Shown: one piece after another, positions 7,133 to 15,295 of the stretch
Layout of the letters: every line of letters begins with the position of its first letter
How positions within the stretch are numbered: position 1 is the first letter of the stretch
From: an uncultured Lachnospiraceae bacterium
GTDB taxonomy: Bacteria; Bacillota; Clostridia; Lachnospirales; Lachnospiraceae
DNA: 41,878 nt
Assembly (NCBI GenBank): GCA_900320485.1
Contig: ONSO01000004.1
Span: forward strand, 1-41,878
Direction: 5' to 3'
Translations under genes and position numbers: made by a program
Notes under the pieces: generated by a model
Seen by the model: the letters and a program-made list of their open reading frames with translations, nothing else
Told to the model about the DNA's origin: nothing
Database searches by the model: none

Positions 7133-8269
7133 TCATTTTTTCCAAAACTCCACTCCGTTTACTTCAACCCCTGCATATTCATTCGGATCTATGAAATCAC
7201 CGAAAACTAAGCGCGAAAAAGCCACTTTCTGCGTTTTCGTATCAAGCCCTCTGGAGCCACGCACTTTGCCGTTTTTCGTCTGAAGTCTTAATCTTTCACC
7301 GGAATTCTTTATGAACGTAACGTCAGGTAATCCTACTATTACGTCAGGATCATTTGAAAACAATTCAAAGGCAGACAGAAATACCTGACGTCCCTCTGCA
7401 TCATACAGGGTATTACAAGTTACGTTAGGTTCAAAACTAACGGTAAATTCGATTCCATCGAGATAATTCTCAATGCTTGCTGCGAACTCATCAGGGAAAC
7501 GCTCCGCAAGTATGGGATCTTTGTTTTCAAAATATCTAGTGTCATAAAAAGGGTTATCATTCGCAAAGAATTCGAGTTTAACGTCTTTACTAAGATCTAA
7601 GCGTCTGCAATCCACAATGGACAGAGATCTTATGATGTCTCGAGCATTAGCTTCTTCCGCGTGGTCATAAATAGTGACACTTGTCTCAACGACCGGAAAG
7701 TCAGCTTTCACGACAGGTGAATAATGGGATGGTCCGCCGCTTCCATCCGCATATTTGATGCAAAATGATGGACGATAGCAACCAGTATTCTTCCCAATTT
7801 CGTATTTTTTTAAATGCTCCTTTCCAAACTCGCTGATCGCCTCACTTGTGAGCAAGATCATTACGCTATGACCGTCAGAGAGCAGCGCGTCCACCGTCAA
7901 ATGATAATCATCGTTTTCTGCCGCGAGATCTTTGATGACGTTAGGTTTTTTCCGTGTAATCCACTCCTCTAAACTCAATAGAGTAAGGTCTTTTTCCGCC
8001 ATGAGATATTTGTTCGCGTCAGGATTATTCCGTGAAAACGCGTCCATTCCGGAAGCATGATGCTCTACGTGCTCTACGTTATCGCCATGAAGAGAATTAC
8101 GGATCGCAAACACGCCTGTGGGAATGGCAATTACCAGAATGGCCGCTGCAAGGATCATCAGTCCGTAAGGATTTCTTATCTTGCCTGATTTCTTATACGG
8201 TTCTTCGGATTCAGATAAATATCTGTCATCGATCCTGTTGATCGCCTGTATCAGATCTGTCTCATTCAT
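7133..8269 (-). CDS. Anti-sigma factor-like membrane protein, ECF module 1
   Basis: The start overlaps the sigma gene stop by 4 bp, a coupling typical of sigma/anti-sigma pairs. Residues 1-30 form a short cytoplasmic part (MNETDLIQAINRIDDRYLSE) likely to hold the sigma factor. One membrane helix follows at about residues 33-56. The remaining ~320 residues are outside: a beta-rich domain with KLEFFANDNPFYDTRYFEN and a run ending in NGVEFWKK. The architecture resembles DUF4179-type anti-sigma proteins. The exported domain is presumably the sensor; its ligand is unknown. Confidence 0.72.
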   Translation of the reverse strand: MNETDLIQAINRIDDRYLSESEEPYKKSGKIRNPYGLMILAAAILVIAIPTGVFAIRNSLHGDNVEHVEHHASGMDAFSRNNPDANKYLMAEKDLTLLSLEEWITRKKPNVIKDLAAENDDYHLTVDALLSDGHSVMILLTSEAISEFGKEHLKKYEIGKNTGCYRPSFCIKYADGSGGPSHYSPVVKADFPVVETSVTIYDHAEEANARDIIRSLSIVDCRRLDLSKDVKLEFFANDNPFYDTRYFENKDPILAERFPDEFAASIENYLDGIEFTVSFEPNVTCNTLYDAEGRQVFLSAFELFSNDPDVIVGLPDVTFIKNSGERLRLQTKNGKVRGSRGLDTKTQKVAFSRLVFGDFIDPNEYAGVEVNGVEFWKK

Positions 8270-8832
8270 CTTGATACTCCTTTCTTTTCCAAATATTTTC
8301 GCAGTTTTTCACGCGTGCGGTGAAGGGACGTTTTTACTTTGCTTTCCGAAAAGCCATATCTTTCCGAGATTTCGGAAATGCTTTCTCCAAACCAGTAATG
8401 CCTTACAAAGATCATTCTTTTGTCCCTGGAAAGCGTTCCCAAAAAATTATTCATCAGCGTCGTCAGGTCATCTTCCGGCACCTCCGCGCCGCCCATGGAA
8501 TCCGGGATGCATTCCTCCATCTCGCGTGTCAGCTCCACAACCAGACAATCCCTTTTTTGCGCCTTGTTTTGTCGGATTACGTCGACGGCAGTGCACCGAC
8601 ATATCCTTGCCAAGAATGGAAACAGGTGATCCGGTTTGTTTGGCGGTATGGCATTCCACGCTTTCAGGAAGGTGTCATTCACACATTCCTCCGCGTCACG
8701 GCTGTCCAAGAGCAAAGAGGATGCCAATCGCAGAAGACTTGCACTATACTTTTGTGTACAATAAATAGAAGCCGTCTCATCGCGCGCCAGATACAGCTCC
8801 ACTATCTCCTTGTCCGTTACGGTATTGTTCAT
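8266..8832 (-). CDS. ECF RNA polymerase sigma factor, module 1
   Basis: This 188-residue protein has sigma region 2 (DAEECVNDTFLKAWNAIPP, -10 recognition and melting). It also has region 4 with a helix-turn-helix (ISEISERYGFSESKVKTSL), followed by the usual Arg/Lys tail. There are no regions 1 or 3, as in the extracytoplasmic function class. AAAGGAG precedes the ATG. It heads a four-gene operon with anti-sigma, solute-binding lipoprotein and Ig-like protein. An upstream motif shared with the other two ECF genes suggests autoregulation. Confidence 0.92.
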   Translation of the reverse strand: MNNTVTDKEIVELYLARDETASIYCTQKYSASLLRLASSLLLDSRDAEECVNDTFLKAWNAIPPNKPDHLFPFLARICRCTAVDVIRQNKAQKRDCLVVELTREMEECIPDSMGGAEVPEDDLTTLMNNFLGTLSRDKRMIFVRHYWFGESISEISERYGFSESKVKTSLHRTREKLRKYLEKKGVSR

Positions 8833-8870
8833 TAAAGCTCTCCTTTAGGCCTGAAAGATTACCTTGTTCA

Positions 8871-8906
8871 CCCTAAATGTCGAAAAATGGTACAAAAAAG
8901 GTTACG
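8871..8906 (-). promoter_or_regulatory. Putative ECF autoregulated promoter, module 1
   Basis: On the minus strand CGTAAC, 18 nt, then CGACATTTAGGG lies about 40 bp before the sigma start. It aligns with TGTAAT-16-CGTCATATAGGG upstream of the third ECF gene and more loosely with TGTAAC-17-CATCTATTGG upstream of the second. Confidence 0.55.
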
Positions 8907-8946
8907 TTCTAACTGTCTTTCGAAAAAGTTTTCGAAAAAGTATTAT

Positions 8947-8975
8947 TTGACAAAAAACAAGGCTAATGCTACTAT
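8947..8975 (+). promoter_or_regulatory. Promoter of antitoxin RNA, type I locus 1
   Basis: TTGACA, 17 bp, TACTAT on the plus strand. The start would be near 8982, just before the repeat GGTGCTACC that also begins the toxin mRNA. Confidence 0.75.
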
Positions 8976-8981
8976 TTAAAC

Positions 8982-9075
8982 ATAAAAGGTGCTACCGATA
9001 GACGGTCAGCCCGGTTAGAATTTAATGATTAAACAAAAATAATCGCTATCCTTGGCTGGGGGCGATTATTTTTGT
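8982..9075 (+). ncRNA. Candidate antitoxin RNA (par RNA II-like), locus 1
   Basis: About 94 nt from the predicted start to the shared terminator. The first 30 nt (GGTGCTACCGATAGACGGTC) match the 5' end of the opposing toxin mRNA (GGTGCTACCATACACGGTAG) in direct sense. The 3' end is complementary to the toxin mRNA through the shared bidirectional terminator. This is the layout of the Enterococcus par/Fst RNA I-RNA II pair. Inferred from sequence only. Confidence 0.65.
9035..9073. terminator. Bidirectional terminator shared by toxin and antitoxin RNAs, locus 1
   Basis: AAAAATAATCGC, a 15-nt loop, then GCGATTATTTTT gives a 12-bp stem with U-tracts on both strands. The toxin stop codon (9066-9068) lies inside the right arm. 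Confidence 0.8.
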
Positions 9076-9167
9076 GTTTTTCCATGTTGAAAGCCTATTG
9101 TATATCCGATGCCAAAGAAGGTTCCAGCCAAGGCCAGGACTGCGATCAGCCCTTCTATCGTCAGCAT
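9066..9167 (-). CDS. 33-residue hydrophobic peptide toxin, type I locus 1
   Basis: The frame reads MLTIEGLIAVLALAGTFFGI with one membrane helix and a polar tail ending QHGKTQK. The length (33) and helix-plus-charged-tail design match Fst-type and other type I toxins, whose peptides insert into the membrane. An AAAGGAGG ribosome site precedes the ATG. A second copy at 28805-28906 keeps the first ten residues identical. It could instead be a small holin-like or leader peptide, but the antisense RNA context favours a toxin. Confidence 0.7.
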   Translation of the reverse strand: MLTIEGLIAVLALAGTFFGIGYTIGFQHGKTQK

Positions 9168-9249
9168 GTCACACGCCCTCCTTTCCTCGGATTCCCTTTC
9201 GGGTTTCTATGTAATCGGAGGGTCACAGGTCTCCGCTCTCGCTTCGGTC

Positions 9250-9284
9250 GGCGCAAAGCGGACATCCACCGGATGTCCTGCGCC
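9250..9284. repeat. GGCGCA hairpin inserted in toxin leader 1
   Basis: GGCGCA and TGCGCC flank an inner GGACATCC / GGATGTCC stem. Locus 2 lacks this ~55-bp segment between the same flanks (CTGCGGAGGG and CTGTGACCC). On the minus strand it is followed by GACCGA-AGCGAG, as in the palindromic elements at 28505 and 33371 (GACCGAGC), whose outer stem is also GCGCA/TGCGC but whose inner stem differs. Confidence 0.6.
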
Positions 9285-9332
9285 CCTCCGCAGAGGACTA
9301 ACCGCCTACCGTGTATGGTAGCACCCAAATAT

Positions 9333-9361
9333 AATATAGCAAGCTTCCACGGGCAGAACAA
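9333..9361 (-). promoter_or_regulatory. Promoter of toxin mRNA, locus 1
   Basis: Minus-strand TTGTTC (9361-9356), 17 bp, TATATT (9338-9333). The transcript begins near GGGTGCTACC and has a ~150-nt structured leader before the toxin ATG. Confidence 0.6.
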
Positions 9362-9436
9362 GTGTTTGTTTTTCAAAAAGATAGACAAATATAGTTCGTC
9401 GTTTTTGTTGTTTTCACCAAAATAACCAACGCAACT

Positions 9437-9660
9437 ACAAATCCCCGCAAACAGGCCACTTTGACCAAGTTTAGAAACACTTTTTGTGCTAGGTCGACCA
9501 AAGGTCGACTAAACAATGTGGTAGAATTTAAAAGTAAAAAGCCCAAGAACCGCGAATTCTCAGGCTTCTAAGTAAATACTAACAGTGCTGGCAGTCGGAC
9601 TTGAAGGGTCGACGAATTTTAAAAACCCATTATAATAAGGAGATGGGGAGCATCGACTAC
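9437..9660. repeat. Direct repeat, copy 1, with tRNA-Thr 3'-end and terminator
   Basis: About 220 bp closely similar to 20014-20225. In order it holds ACAAATCCCCGCAAACAGGCC, GTCGAC motifs, a minus-strand terminator (9536-9568), GTGCTGGCAGTCGGACTTGAA (9585-9605) and ATAATAAGGAG. The 9585-9605 stretch is the reverse complement of a tRNA-Thr-like 3' end (TTCAAGTCC then TGCCAGCA). Copy 1 has an extra ~10 bp (GGTCGACCAAAGGTCGAC). No intact tRNA-Thr is present, so this is read as an integration-site scar. Apart from the toxin promoter, the rest of 9168-9738 shows nothing else. Confidence 0.65.
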
Positions 9661-9738
9661 AACTAGTCTACCCAGTGGTCTACCTCTGCAAATCAGCCTG
9701 TTTCCAAGATTTACTATTACTAATATTTTAACAATTAC

Positions 9739-9774
9739 TTGACAAAATGGCCTCATTTTACTAATATATTAGTA
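9739..9774 (+). promoter_or_regulatory. hipBA promoter with 16-bp palindromic operator
   Basis: TTGACA (9739-9744), 17 bp, TAATAT (9762-9767). The perfect palindrome TACTAATATATTAGTA (9759-9774) covers the -10 box, and a related half site TACTAATATTTTA lies at 9718-9730. HipB-type repressors autoregulate through such dyads. Confidence 0.75.
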
Positions 9775-9795
9775 TCAATCAAAAGAGGTGACGGC

Positions 9796-10080
9796 ATGGA
9801 TAATTATGATCAGCTTTTGTTTGCACCATCCGACGTGGCAAAAGAATTGGCGCAGCGCCTAAAAAGAATACGAAAAAGAAAAAAGATCACGCAAAGGCAG
9901 CTTGCGATGCGTTGTAACGTAAGCTACGCTTCCCTCTGCAGGTTTGAGCAAACAGGACTCATATCGCTTGAGGCGTTCATTAAACTGTCCATGGAACTTG
10001 GCGTGATAGACGAGGTAAGGGATCTTTTCACCCGCCCCGTTTATGCCAGCATAGAGGAGGTAATCAATGACGCGCACTAA
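9796..10080 (+). CDS. hipB: HipB-like XRE antitoxin / repressor
   Basis: A 94-residue protein with one XRE helix-turn-helix: KITQRQLAMRCNVSYASLCR, about residues 35-55, then a second pair of helices. I start it at ATG 9796 because AGAGGTG sits directly before it; the longer frame begins inside the promoter. It overlaps the hipA start by 14 bp. HipB proteins dimerise, bind operator palindromes and hold HipA inactive. The palindrome over the promoter fits this role. Confidence 0.85.
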   Translation: MDNYDQLLFAPSDVAKELAQRLKRIRKRKKITQRQLAMRCNVSYASLCRFEQTGLISLEAFIKLSMELGVIDEVRDLFTRPVYASIEEVINDAH

Positions 10081-11272
10081 AAAACTGGAAGTACGTTGTT
10101 ACGGTGAACTGGTCGGATACTTGGCTGAAACTCCCGATCACGTGATCGCTTTTCAGTATGCGGATTCATGGATCAGAAACGGTTTCTCAATCAGCCCCTT
10201 GTCCCTTCCCCTTGGCCGCGGCGTCTTTGTTCCGCCTGAAAAATGTCGGGAACGGTTTAGCGGGTTATTCGGCGTATTCGCAGACAGCCTCCCTGACAGC
10301 TGGGGACAGCTTTTGCTGGATCGCCATCTTGCTTCCATTGGGATTGACAGGGGCGACGTATCAACGCTTGACAGGCTGGCTTTCGTTGGCCGTTCCGGCA
10401 TGGGCGCTCTCGAATACCATCCGACAAAAGAAGCGGACTTTCGCATTGAAACCGCGGAACTTGACTATGACCGGATTGCGAAAGAATGCGATAAAATATT
10501 GTCTTCGAAAACTTCCGACCAGCTGGACGTACTCTATCATTTGGGTGGATCCAGTGGCGGCACGAGGCCCAAGATACTCCTCACCGAGAACGGCAGGGAT
10601 TGGATTATAAAGTTTCCCGCAAGCAAAGATCCGGCAATCAGCGGAAAGAGGGAATACGATTATTCACTGTGCGCCAAAGACTGCGGCATCTCCATGACGG
10701 AAACGGATCTGATAAAATCTTCCGTCTGCGAAGGTTATTTTAAGACGGAAAGATTCGACCGCAAGGCAGGTAAAAAGATATTCAGCATTACGTTTGCCGG
10801 CCTTCTCGAAGCGGATTTCCGCGCCCCGTCATGTGACTACGAAACCTATCAAAAGCTTGTCCGAATGCTGACAAAGGACAATGCCGCGGACAAGGAACAG
10901 ATGTACAGGGTCATGTGCTTTAACTGCTTAACCCACAACAGGGACGATCATACGAAGAACTTCTCCTTCCTTTACACAAATGATCATGGCTGGAGACTTG
11001 CTCCCGCATATGACCTGACGTACAGCGACACCTACTGGGGAGAACAGACAACCTCAGTAAACGGCAAGGGAAGAAACATTACAGACAAAGATCTCATAAA
11101 AACAGGCAGGGATGCGGGATTGTCCAAGGACTTCTGCGAAAAATGTCTGGAAGAGATAAGAGAAAGGACGGCCGTCCTGGAATCATACCTCGAAGCGAAA
11201 AATCTCCAGAAGGTTGGTAAAATACCGCCAGCAGACAGGATTACGGGAATCAACAATGGAATTACCATGTGA
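10067..11272 (+). CDS. hipA: HipA-like Ser/Thr kinase toxin
   Basis: The 401-residue protein has the HipA N-terminal couple domain (about residues 1-105: GELVGYLAETPDHVIAFQYA, then DSLPDSWGQLLLDR). It also has the kinase fold: LGGSSGGTRPK phosphate loop, WIIKFPA with the ATP-binding Lys, catalytic HNRDDHTKN near residue 288, and metal-binding APAYDLT. The family phosphorylates aminoacyl-tRNA synthetases (E. coli HipA acts on GltX), causing growth arrest. All key residues are present, so it should be active. GAGGAGG precedes the ATG. The pair sits on the plus strand inside an otherwise minus-strand block, suggesting separate arrival. Confidence 0.92.
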   Translation: MTRTKKLEVRCYGELVGYLAETPDHVIAFQYADSWIRNGFSISPLSLPLGRGVFVPPEKCRERFSGLFGVFADSLPDSWGQLLLDRHLASIGIDRGDVSTLDRLAFVGRSGMGALEYHPTKEADFRIETAELDYDRIAKECDKILSSKTSDQLDVLYHLGGSSGGTRPKILLTENGRDWIIKFPASKDPAISGKREYDYSLCAKDCGISMTETDLIKSSVCEGYFKTERFDRKAGKKIFSITFAGLLEADFRAPSCDYETYQKLVRMLTKDNAADKEQMYRVMCFNCLTHNRDDHTKNFSFLYTNDHGWRLAPAYDLTYSDTYWGEQTTSVNGKGRNITDKDLIKTGRDAGLSKDFCEKCLEEIRERTAVLESYLEAKNLQKVGKIPPADRITGINNGITM

Positions 11273-11327
11273 TGGAACACAATCCTGATCATCCTTTACT
11301 TTTTGGAATGCGTAAGTAAAAAAGGAA

Positions 11328-11398
11328 GTTTACCTAGGCAACGCCTAAGACCGTAAACAAAAAAGCTCTCCTTTAGAATCCCAAGGGAGAGCTTTTTT
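11328..11398. terminator. Double hairpin: GTTTAC stem plus bidirectional terminator
   Basis: GTTTAC..TAGGC-AAC-GCCTA..GTAAAC (11328-11358) is followed at once by AAAAAGCTCTCC..GGAGAGCTTTTTT (11359-11398). The second is a strong bidirectional terminator between convergent hipA and the lipoprotein operon. Confidence 0.8.
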
Positions 11399-11419
11399 GA
11401 TGTCTTTTCAATTATTACA

Positions 11420-12157
11420 TTATTTACTAACCGTTACCCCGCTCGTGCCGGAGGTAAAGAAGACGCTAACATAGTACCCGTCTTCATTGTAGGCTTCGTA
11501 AGTATAAATCGTCACTCCGTACACCTCACGATCCTGTTCCTCAGCATCAATCGTAAATCCCTTTGCCTTCACCTTATCCGCATATGCCTTAATGTCATCC
11601 ACGCCGACGCCCTGGAAGGCTGCGGTGAACTCGTCATCCGATGCGGACAGGCCCAAAACTGCAAAGCCGGGATCAGGGATCAGCTTTGTAAACTCATTCG
11701 ACGGCCAGCTGCCGCCCAACTGACTGACCGATCCGTCCTCATCCTTTTGCGTCCAGCTTCCGTCTGGATTCTGAACAAAAACACTGCCATCCGCATCCAC
11801 GATGGTCATGCTTCCGTCATCGCCAAAAGTGACTTCCATACCTTCCGCCTTGGCCGCATCGATGATCTCCTGACGGGATATGTCATCCTGCTTGCCCCAC
11901 ACGACATCCGTGGCGCTCTGCATGTCAGAGATGGAAGAAAAGCCAATGCTTTCCGAGCTGGTTCCTTCCCCGCTCTTCTCGTCCTCGTCTGTTTTTGATT
12001 CAACGGACTCGCTCTTCTTCGAGGAATCGTCCTCTCTCTCCAGCGGCGCGTCCGACTTTCCCTGTCCGTCAGAGGATCCGCCTCCGGCTTCCTTTCCGCA
12101 TGCGGCAAGAGATAAAACAAGCACTGCTACCAATAACAAACCCAGCCTTTTTTTCAT
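11420..12157 (-). CDS. Acidic lipoprotein of the TCS-linked operon
   Basis: Started at ATG 12157 (AAGGAG 8 nt upstream), giving 245 residues with a signal peptide and lipobox LAAC. A Ser/Glu/Lys/Asp-rich linker (about 55 residues) follows. A repetitive acidic patch comes next (DDGSMTIVDADGSVFVQNPD, DGSWTQKDEDGSVSQ). The C-terminal domain is compact: FTKLIPDPGFAVLGLSASDD, then GVTIYTYEAYNEDGYYVSVF. It is the last gene of the operon. It resembles other Clostridial lipoproteins of unknown function; I do not assign a family. Confidence 0.7.
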   Translation of the reverse strand: MKKRLGLLLVAVLVLSLAACGKEAGGGSSDGQGKSDAPLEREDDSSKKSESVESKTDEDEKSGEGTSSESIGFSSISDMQSATDVVWGKQDDISRQEIIDAAKAEGMEVTFGDDGSMTIVDADGSVFVQNPDGSWTQKDEDGSVSQLGGSWPSNEFTKLIPDPGFAVLGLSASDDEFTAAFQGVGVDDIKAYADKVKAKGFTIDAEEQDREVYGVTIYTYEAYNEDGYYVSVFFTSGTSGVTVSK

Positions 12158-12216
12158 AACTTTTCTCCTTCTTCTCATTCATTTCCCCGGCATCCATCTT
12201 CGCCGTCGTTCTCTTC

Positions 12217-14475
12217 CTATTCGTTAAGCCTCGTATCGATCACCAGCGTCATATTGATATAAGGCCTCACGTCCATGTCCCTGACGGTTCCATCCTGCTC
12301 CTCGTCGAAGCTCTGCGAATATCCCGAGACCGTTACCACCCTATGGATCCATAGATGCGACGTCCCCGTTTCGGAATCCTCGATCCTGGTGTGCGTGATC
12401 GTCTCGCTCATATCCTTCCCGGAATATCCATAGGTATAGGACTTATCGATGAGAACCTTGCTTTTCGACTCCATCTTTGTGGCATCCAGCGGAAGCTCGA
12501 ACTTCATTCGGTTGGTCCCGTAGGGCATGGAAAGCGTTACGGAAACGCCCTCGCCCTTGACATAGCATTCGCTTTCCGACGGCTGGTTGATGGTTGTTGA
12601 GATGGCGTTGTATGTGTGGTTCAGCTGCCCTTTTTTCGCGTTCTCGGTATATTGGTCCGCCACGCGCTGGCAAAAGATCTTGTCGTAGTCGCTCAGGTCC
12701 GCTACAAGCCCCAGACTGAAGTCCCCGACATAGGTTCCGGTAAAGCTGGAAAAATCACCGCCCTCCTTGACCAGTTCTATGTCTGCCGTGTAGCAATAGG
12801 GCGCCTTGATGTTATAGGCATAGTCAAAGGTCTCCTCCATGGTTTTCTGCTGTAAGATGCTGATGGTCCAGCGCATGTTCTTCGCCATTTCGTCGCGAAG
12901 AAGGGAATTCACCTTGTCATAAAACTCCCGAATGCGTCCCCGGGCATTGGAAAGCTCCACGATGTCTTTATATTTCTTCTGATCCTCCTGATACTCCTTG
13001 ATCGAGACCATAATGCCTGCAATGAGCATGTTCGCTTCATCCGGGAGACCGTCAAAGCCAAATTCCTGCGCTGCTTCGTCCATCTTCCCGATCAACGCGC
13101 TGACGCCGTCATATGCATCCAACGTCGGGATCTTTGCGCGTACCAAGTCATACATCTTGTCATATCCGATTAAAGAAAGCCAGTTGTGGATGATCCTGTC
13201 TTGATCTTCCGGAGTGAACTTCAGCCTTTCCAGGATCGCGTCCACGTTGGCTTTATCTCTTGTAACGTCATCAAGGCTTTTATATTCGCTGACCGCCGAC
13301 AGTGCACTCTTTAAGGCATTCATGATCTGCTCGTCCGTGATCTGCCCGTCAAAAGAAAGCTTGCCCTCGAAGGTGATGGGCGTAAACTGCGGAAATGCCA
13401 CCTGTAGCTCTACGGGATAAGAAGTCACGGAAGCCACGTTCGGCAGACTGCTCGGACGAAGAAGCTGCATCCAGGACTGCTCCTGGAGCGTTAAGGATAC
13501 GGACTTTAATCTCACGGGCTGGCGACTGATCTCGTTTTCCAAGGCGGACACATATTCCTTAATGTGTTCGTTCTGGCTTTCCTTCGCCACGGCGAGGAAT
13601 TCTTTTGACAAGCCAACGTCACCAGCGGAATAACTATAGGCCGCACCAAGGAAGTTCAAAAGATCGTCCTTTGGCCAAAGGAAAATCCCTTCGTTCAAGA
13701 GCTCACATCCAAGAGATGGGTCCTGCGCATTCATGGCATATATCGCCGCCGCGGCATAAAGCGAAGGCTCCTGCGGATTCGCCATGAGTGCGTTCATCGC
13801 GCACTGTTTTGCAGTCTGCGGATCCCTCACTTCTTTTGCCATGACGAGATGATAGGCCGGGAAAAACTCCGCGCCCGTACTGTCCGTAACAAGCTGCGCC
13901 TTTGGCGAGAAGTGGTTGCCCACTTCCTTCTCGATCGAGAGAACCTGCTCCCTTAATGCGTAAAGATTTTCAACGCTTTCGTTCCTCAGATAATAAAAGT
14001 CCCGCTCCACGTGGTTTGGATATGCGGATGCCTTTTGATAACAGCTTTCCGCTTCCGCGTCCTTTCCGCGAAAAGTATAGATCAGGCCCTCAAAATAAAG
14101 GGGCGCGTCGCTCCCAAGACCTGCAGCGGTAATGGAATCCCAGTCCTTGTAGGGCGCATCGCCGATCACGTCGTCTAAGGATTCGCCCTCCCCGAGGAGC
14201 CAGAGCACCGTGTCGATGCAAAGTCTGAGGGAGGAGATTTCTGCCTGGGCCATGCCGTAAAAAAACTCGCCGGAAAGCGTCATCCCGACGTCACTTTGGA
14301 GCTTTGCCGTCTCTTCATAAGCCTGCACGCGTTCAAAAAGTGCCACACAGGCATTTCCGCTTGCCTCGGGATTTCCTGAAACAGACTCGACGGACATATT
14401 TTCCGGTTTGTCACATGCGCATAATGCCAAAACCAGACAGATGGATACAATGATTGACAAAAACCTTTTTGTCAT
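12217..14475 (-). CDS. Large lipoprotein with tetratricopeptide-like N-terminal half
   Basis: 752 residues with lipobox CAC near residue 20 (LALCAC). Residues ~45-310 are helical and repeat-like, with alternating small and aromatic residues (LYFEGLIYTFRGKDAEAESCY; MNALMANPQEPSLYAAAAIY; LNEGIFLWPKDDLLNFLGAA), as in TPR proteins. The C-terminal half is a mixed domain ending in a beta-rich region with TYVGDFSLGLVADLSDYDK and a final INMTLVIDTRLNE. It is likely exposed on the outer membrane face as a binding scaffold. AAAGGAG precedes the ATG. It sits between two other lipoprotein genes. Confidence 0.7.
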   Translation of the reverse strand: MTKRFLSIIVSICLVLALCACDKPENMSVESVSGNPEASGNACVALFERVQAYEETAKLQSDVGMTLSGEFFYGMAQAEISSLRLCIDTVLWLLGEGESLDDVIGDAPYKDWDSITAAGLGSDAPLYFEGLIYTFRGKDAEAESCYQKASAYPNHVERDFYYLRNESVENLYALREQVLSIEKEVGNHFSPKAQLVTDSTGAEFFPAYHLVMAKEVRDPQTAKQCAMNALMANPQEPSLYAAAAIYAMNAQDPSLGCELLNEGIFLWPKDDLLNFLGAAYSYSAGDVGLSKEFLAVAKESQNEHIKEYVSALENEISRQPVRLKSVSLTLQEQSWMQLLRPSSLPNVASVTSYPVELQVAFPQFTPITFEGKLSFDGQITDEQIMNALKSALSAVSEYKSLDDVTRDKANVDAILERLKFTPEDQDRIIHNWLSLIGYDKMYDLVRAKIPTLDAYDGVSALIGKMDEAAQEFGFDGLPDEANMLIAGIMVSIKEYQEDQKKYKDIVELSNARGRIREFYDKVNSLLRDEMAKNMRWTISILQQKTMEETFDYAYNIKAPYCYTADIELVKEGGDFSSFTGTYVGDFSLGLVADLSDYDKIFCQRVADQYTENAKKGQLNHTYNAISTTINQPSESECYVKGEGVSVTLSMPYGTNRMKFELPLDATKMESKSKVLIDKSYTYGYSGKDMSETITHTRIEDSETGTSHLWIHRVVTVSGYSQSFDEEQDGTVRDMDVRPYINMTLVIDTRLNE

Positions 14476-14499
14476 TTGAGTTCTCCTTTAAATGGGCAT

Positions 14500-14526
14500 G
14501 GGGAGACAACGAAGCGTCGTCTCCCC
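14500..14526. other. Intercistronic hairpin
   Basis: GGGGAGAC / GTCTCCCC with an inner ACG/CGT stem, between two operon genes. No T-tract on the coding (minus) strand, so a processing or mRNA-stability element is more likely than a full terminator. Confidence 0.5.
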
Positions 14527-14542
14527 GTTTTATCAAACAGTG

Positions 14543-15262
14543 TTAATCTGCAGAAAGTCCGCTCATGAGCTTCTCCAAGTCTGCGTCGCTCTTTTCCTGG
14601 ATCTCACCGTCGGCATAGAAATAGGTGATCATTTTTGCGATGGCTTTTCCTTCGTAAACATAGACAAAATCATAGTAACCGGGCTTACAATCATCGGGAT
14701 TCAGGTAAAAGCTTCCCCATTGCCATACATCAGGATTCTCCTCATCTTCGGGGTAGCGCAGGTCGCAGTACTGCACGAACCCGGGCATTAGATCGGAGAA
14801 CTGCGTCGTCTCGTAGGATCTCTGATCCTCACGGTGCTCAAGGATCCAAACCTTGATGCCGTACGTTGCGTCCGTGTCAGGATAGAATTCCACCCACTCA
14901 TTCATCTGGAAGATGCAGCGGATACCGTCGGTGCCTTTTTCCCTGGAAACATTAAACTCCGTGCTGCCGCATACGTTTCCGCATATCTTCACGCCGCGCA
15001 GAACGGACGGATCTCTGTCCTCGAGATTGAAAAAGTAAAGTTTACCCGGAAGCATGCTTTCTTTCGCTTCTACACCGGCCGCATTCCCGCCGTTTCCTTC
15101 CGTATTTCCTGCCTGTCCGCTGTCGGAGCTGGCCACGTTAGAACCGCTCCCGTCCTGATTTCCTGAATTTTCGGACGCTCCCGACTCCGTCTTTCCGCAT
15201 GCCGCAAGGCACAGCGTCATGGCAATTACTAACAGTCCGCATACCAGTTTGCTTTTTCTCAT
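14543..15262 (-). CDS. Lipoprotein of unknown function
   Basis: 239 residues with signal peptide and lipobox LAAC (about residue 21). An Asn/Gly/Ser-rich linker of ~45 residues is followed by a compact ~170-residue domain: GKLYFFNLEDRDPSVLRGVK, two Cys in KICGNVCGS that could form a disulfide, WVEFYPDTDATYGIKVWIL, and GYYDFVYVYEGKAIAKMITY. The domain looks like a beta-sandwich. A good ribosome site precedes the ATG (GGAGG). Confidence 0.65.
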   Translation of the reverse strand: MRKSKLVCGLLVIAMTLCLAACGKTESGASENSGNQDGSGSNVASSDSGQAGNTEGNGGNAAGVEAKESMLPGKLYFFNLEDRDPSVLRGVKICGNVCGSTEFNVSREKGTDGIRCIFQMNEWVEFYPDTDATYGIKVWILEHREDQRSYETTQFSDLMPGFVQYCDLRYPEDEENPDVWQWGSFYLNPDDCKPGYYDFVYVYEGKAIAKMITYFYADGEIQEKSDADLEKLMSGLSAD

Positions 15263-15295
15263 CTTTCAAATCCTCCCTTTTTTTCGTCTGTGTTA

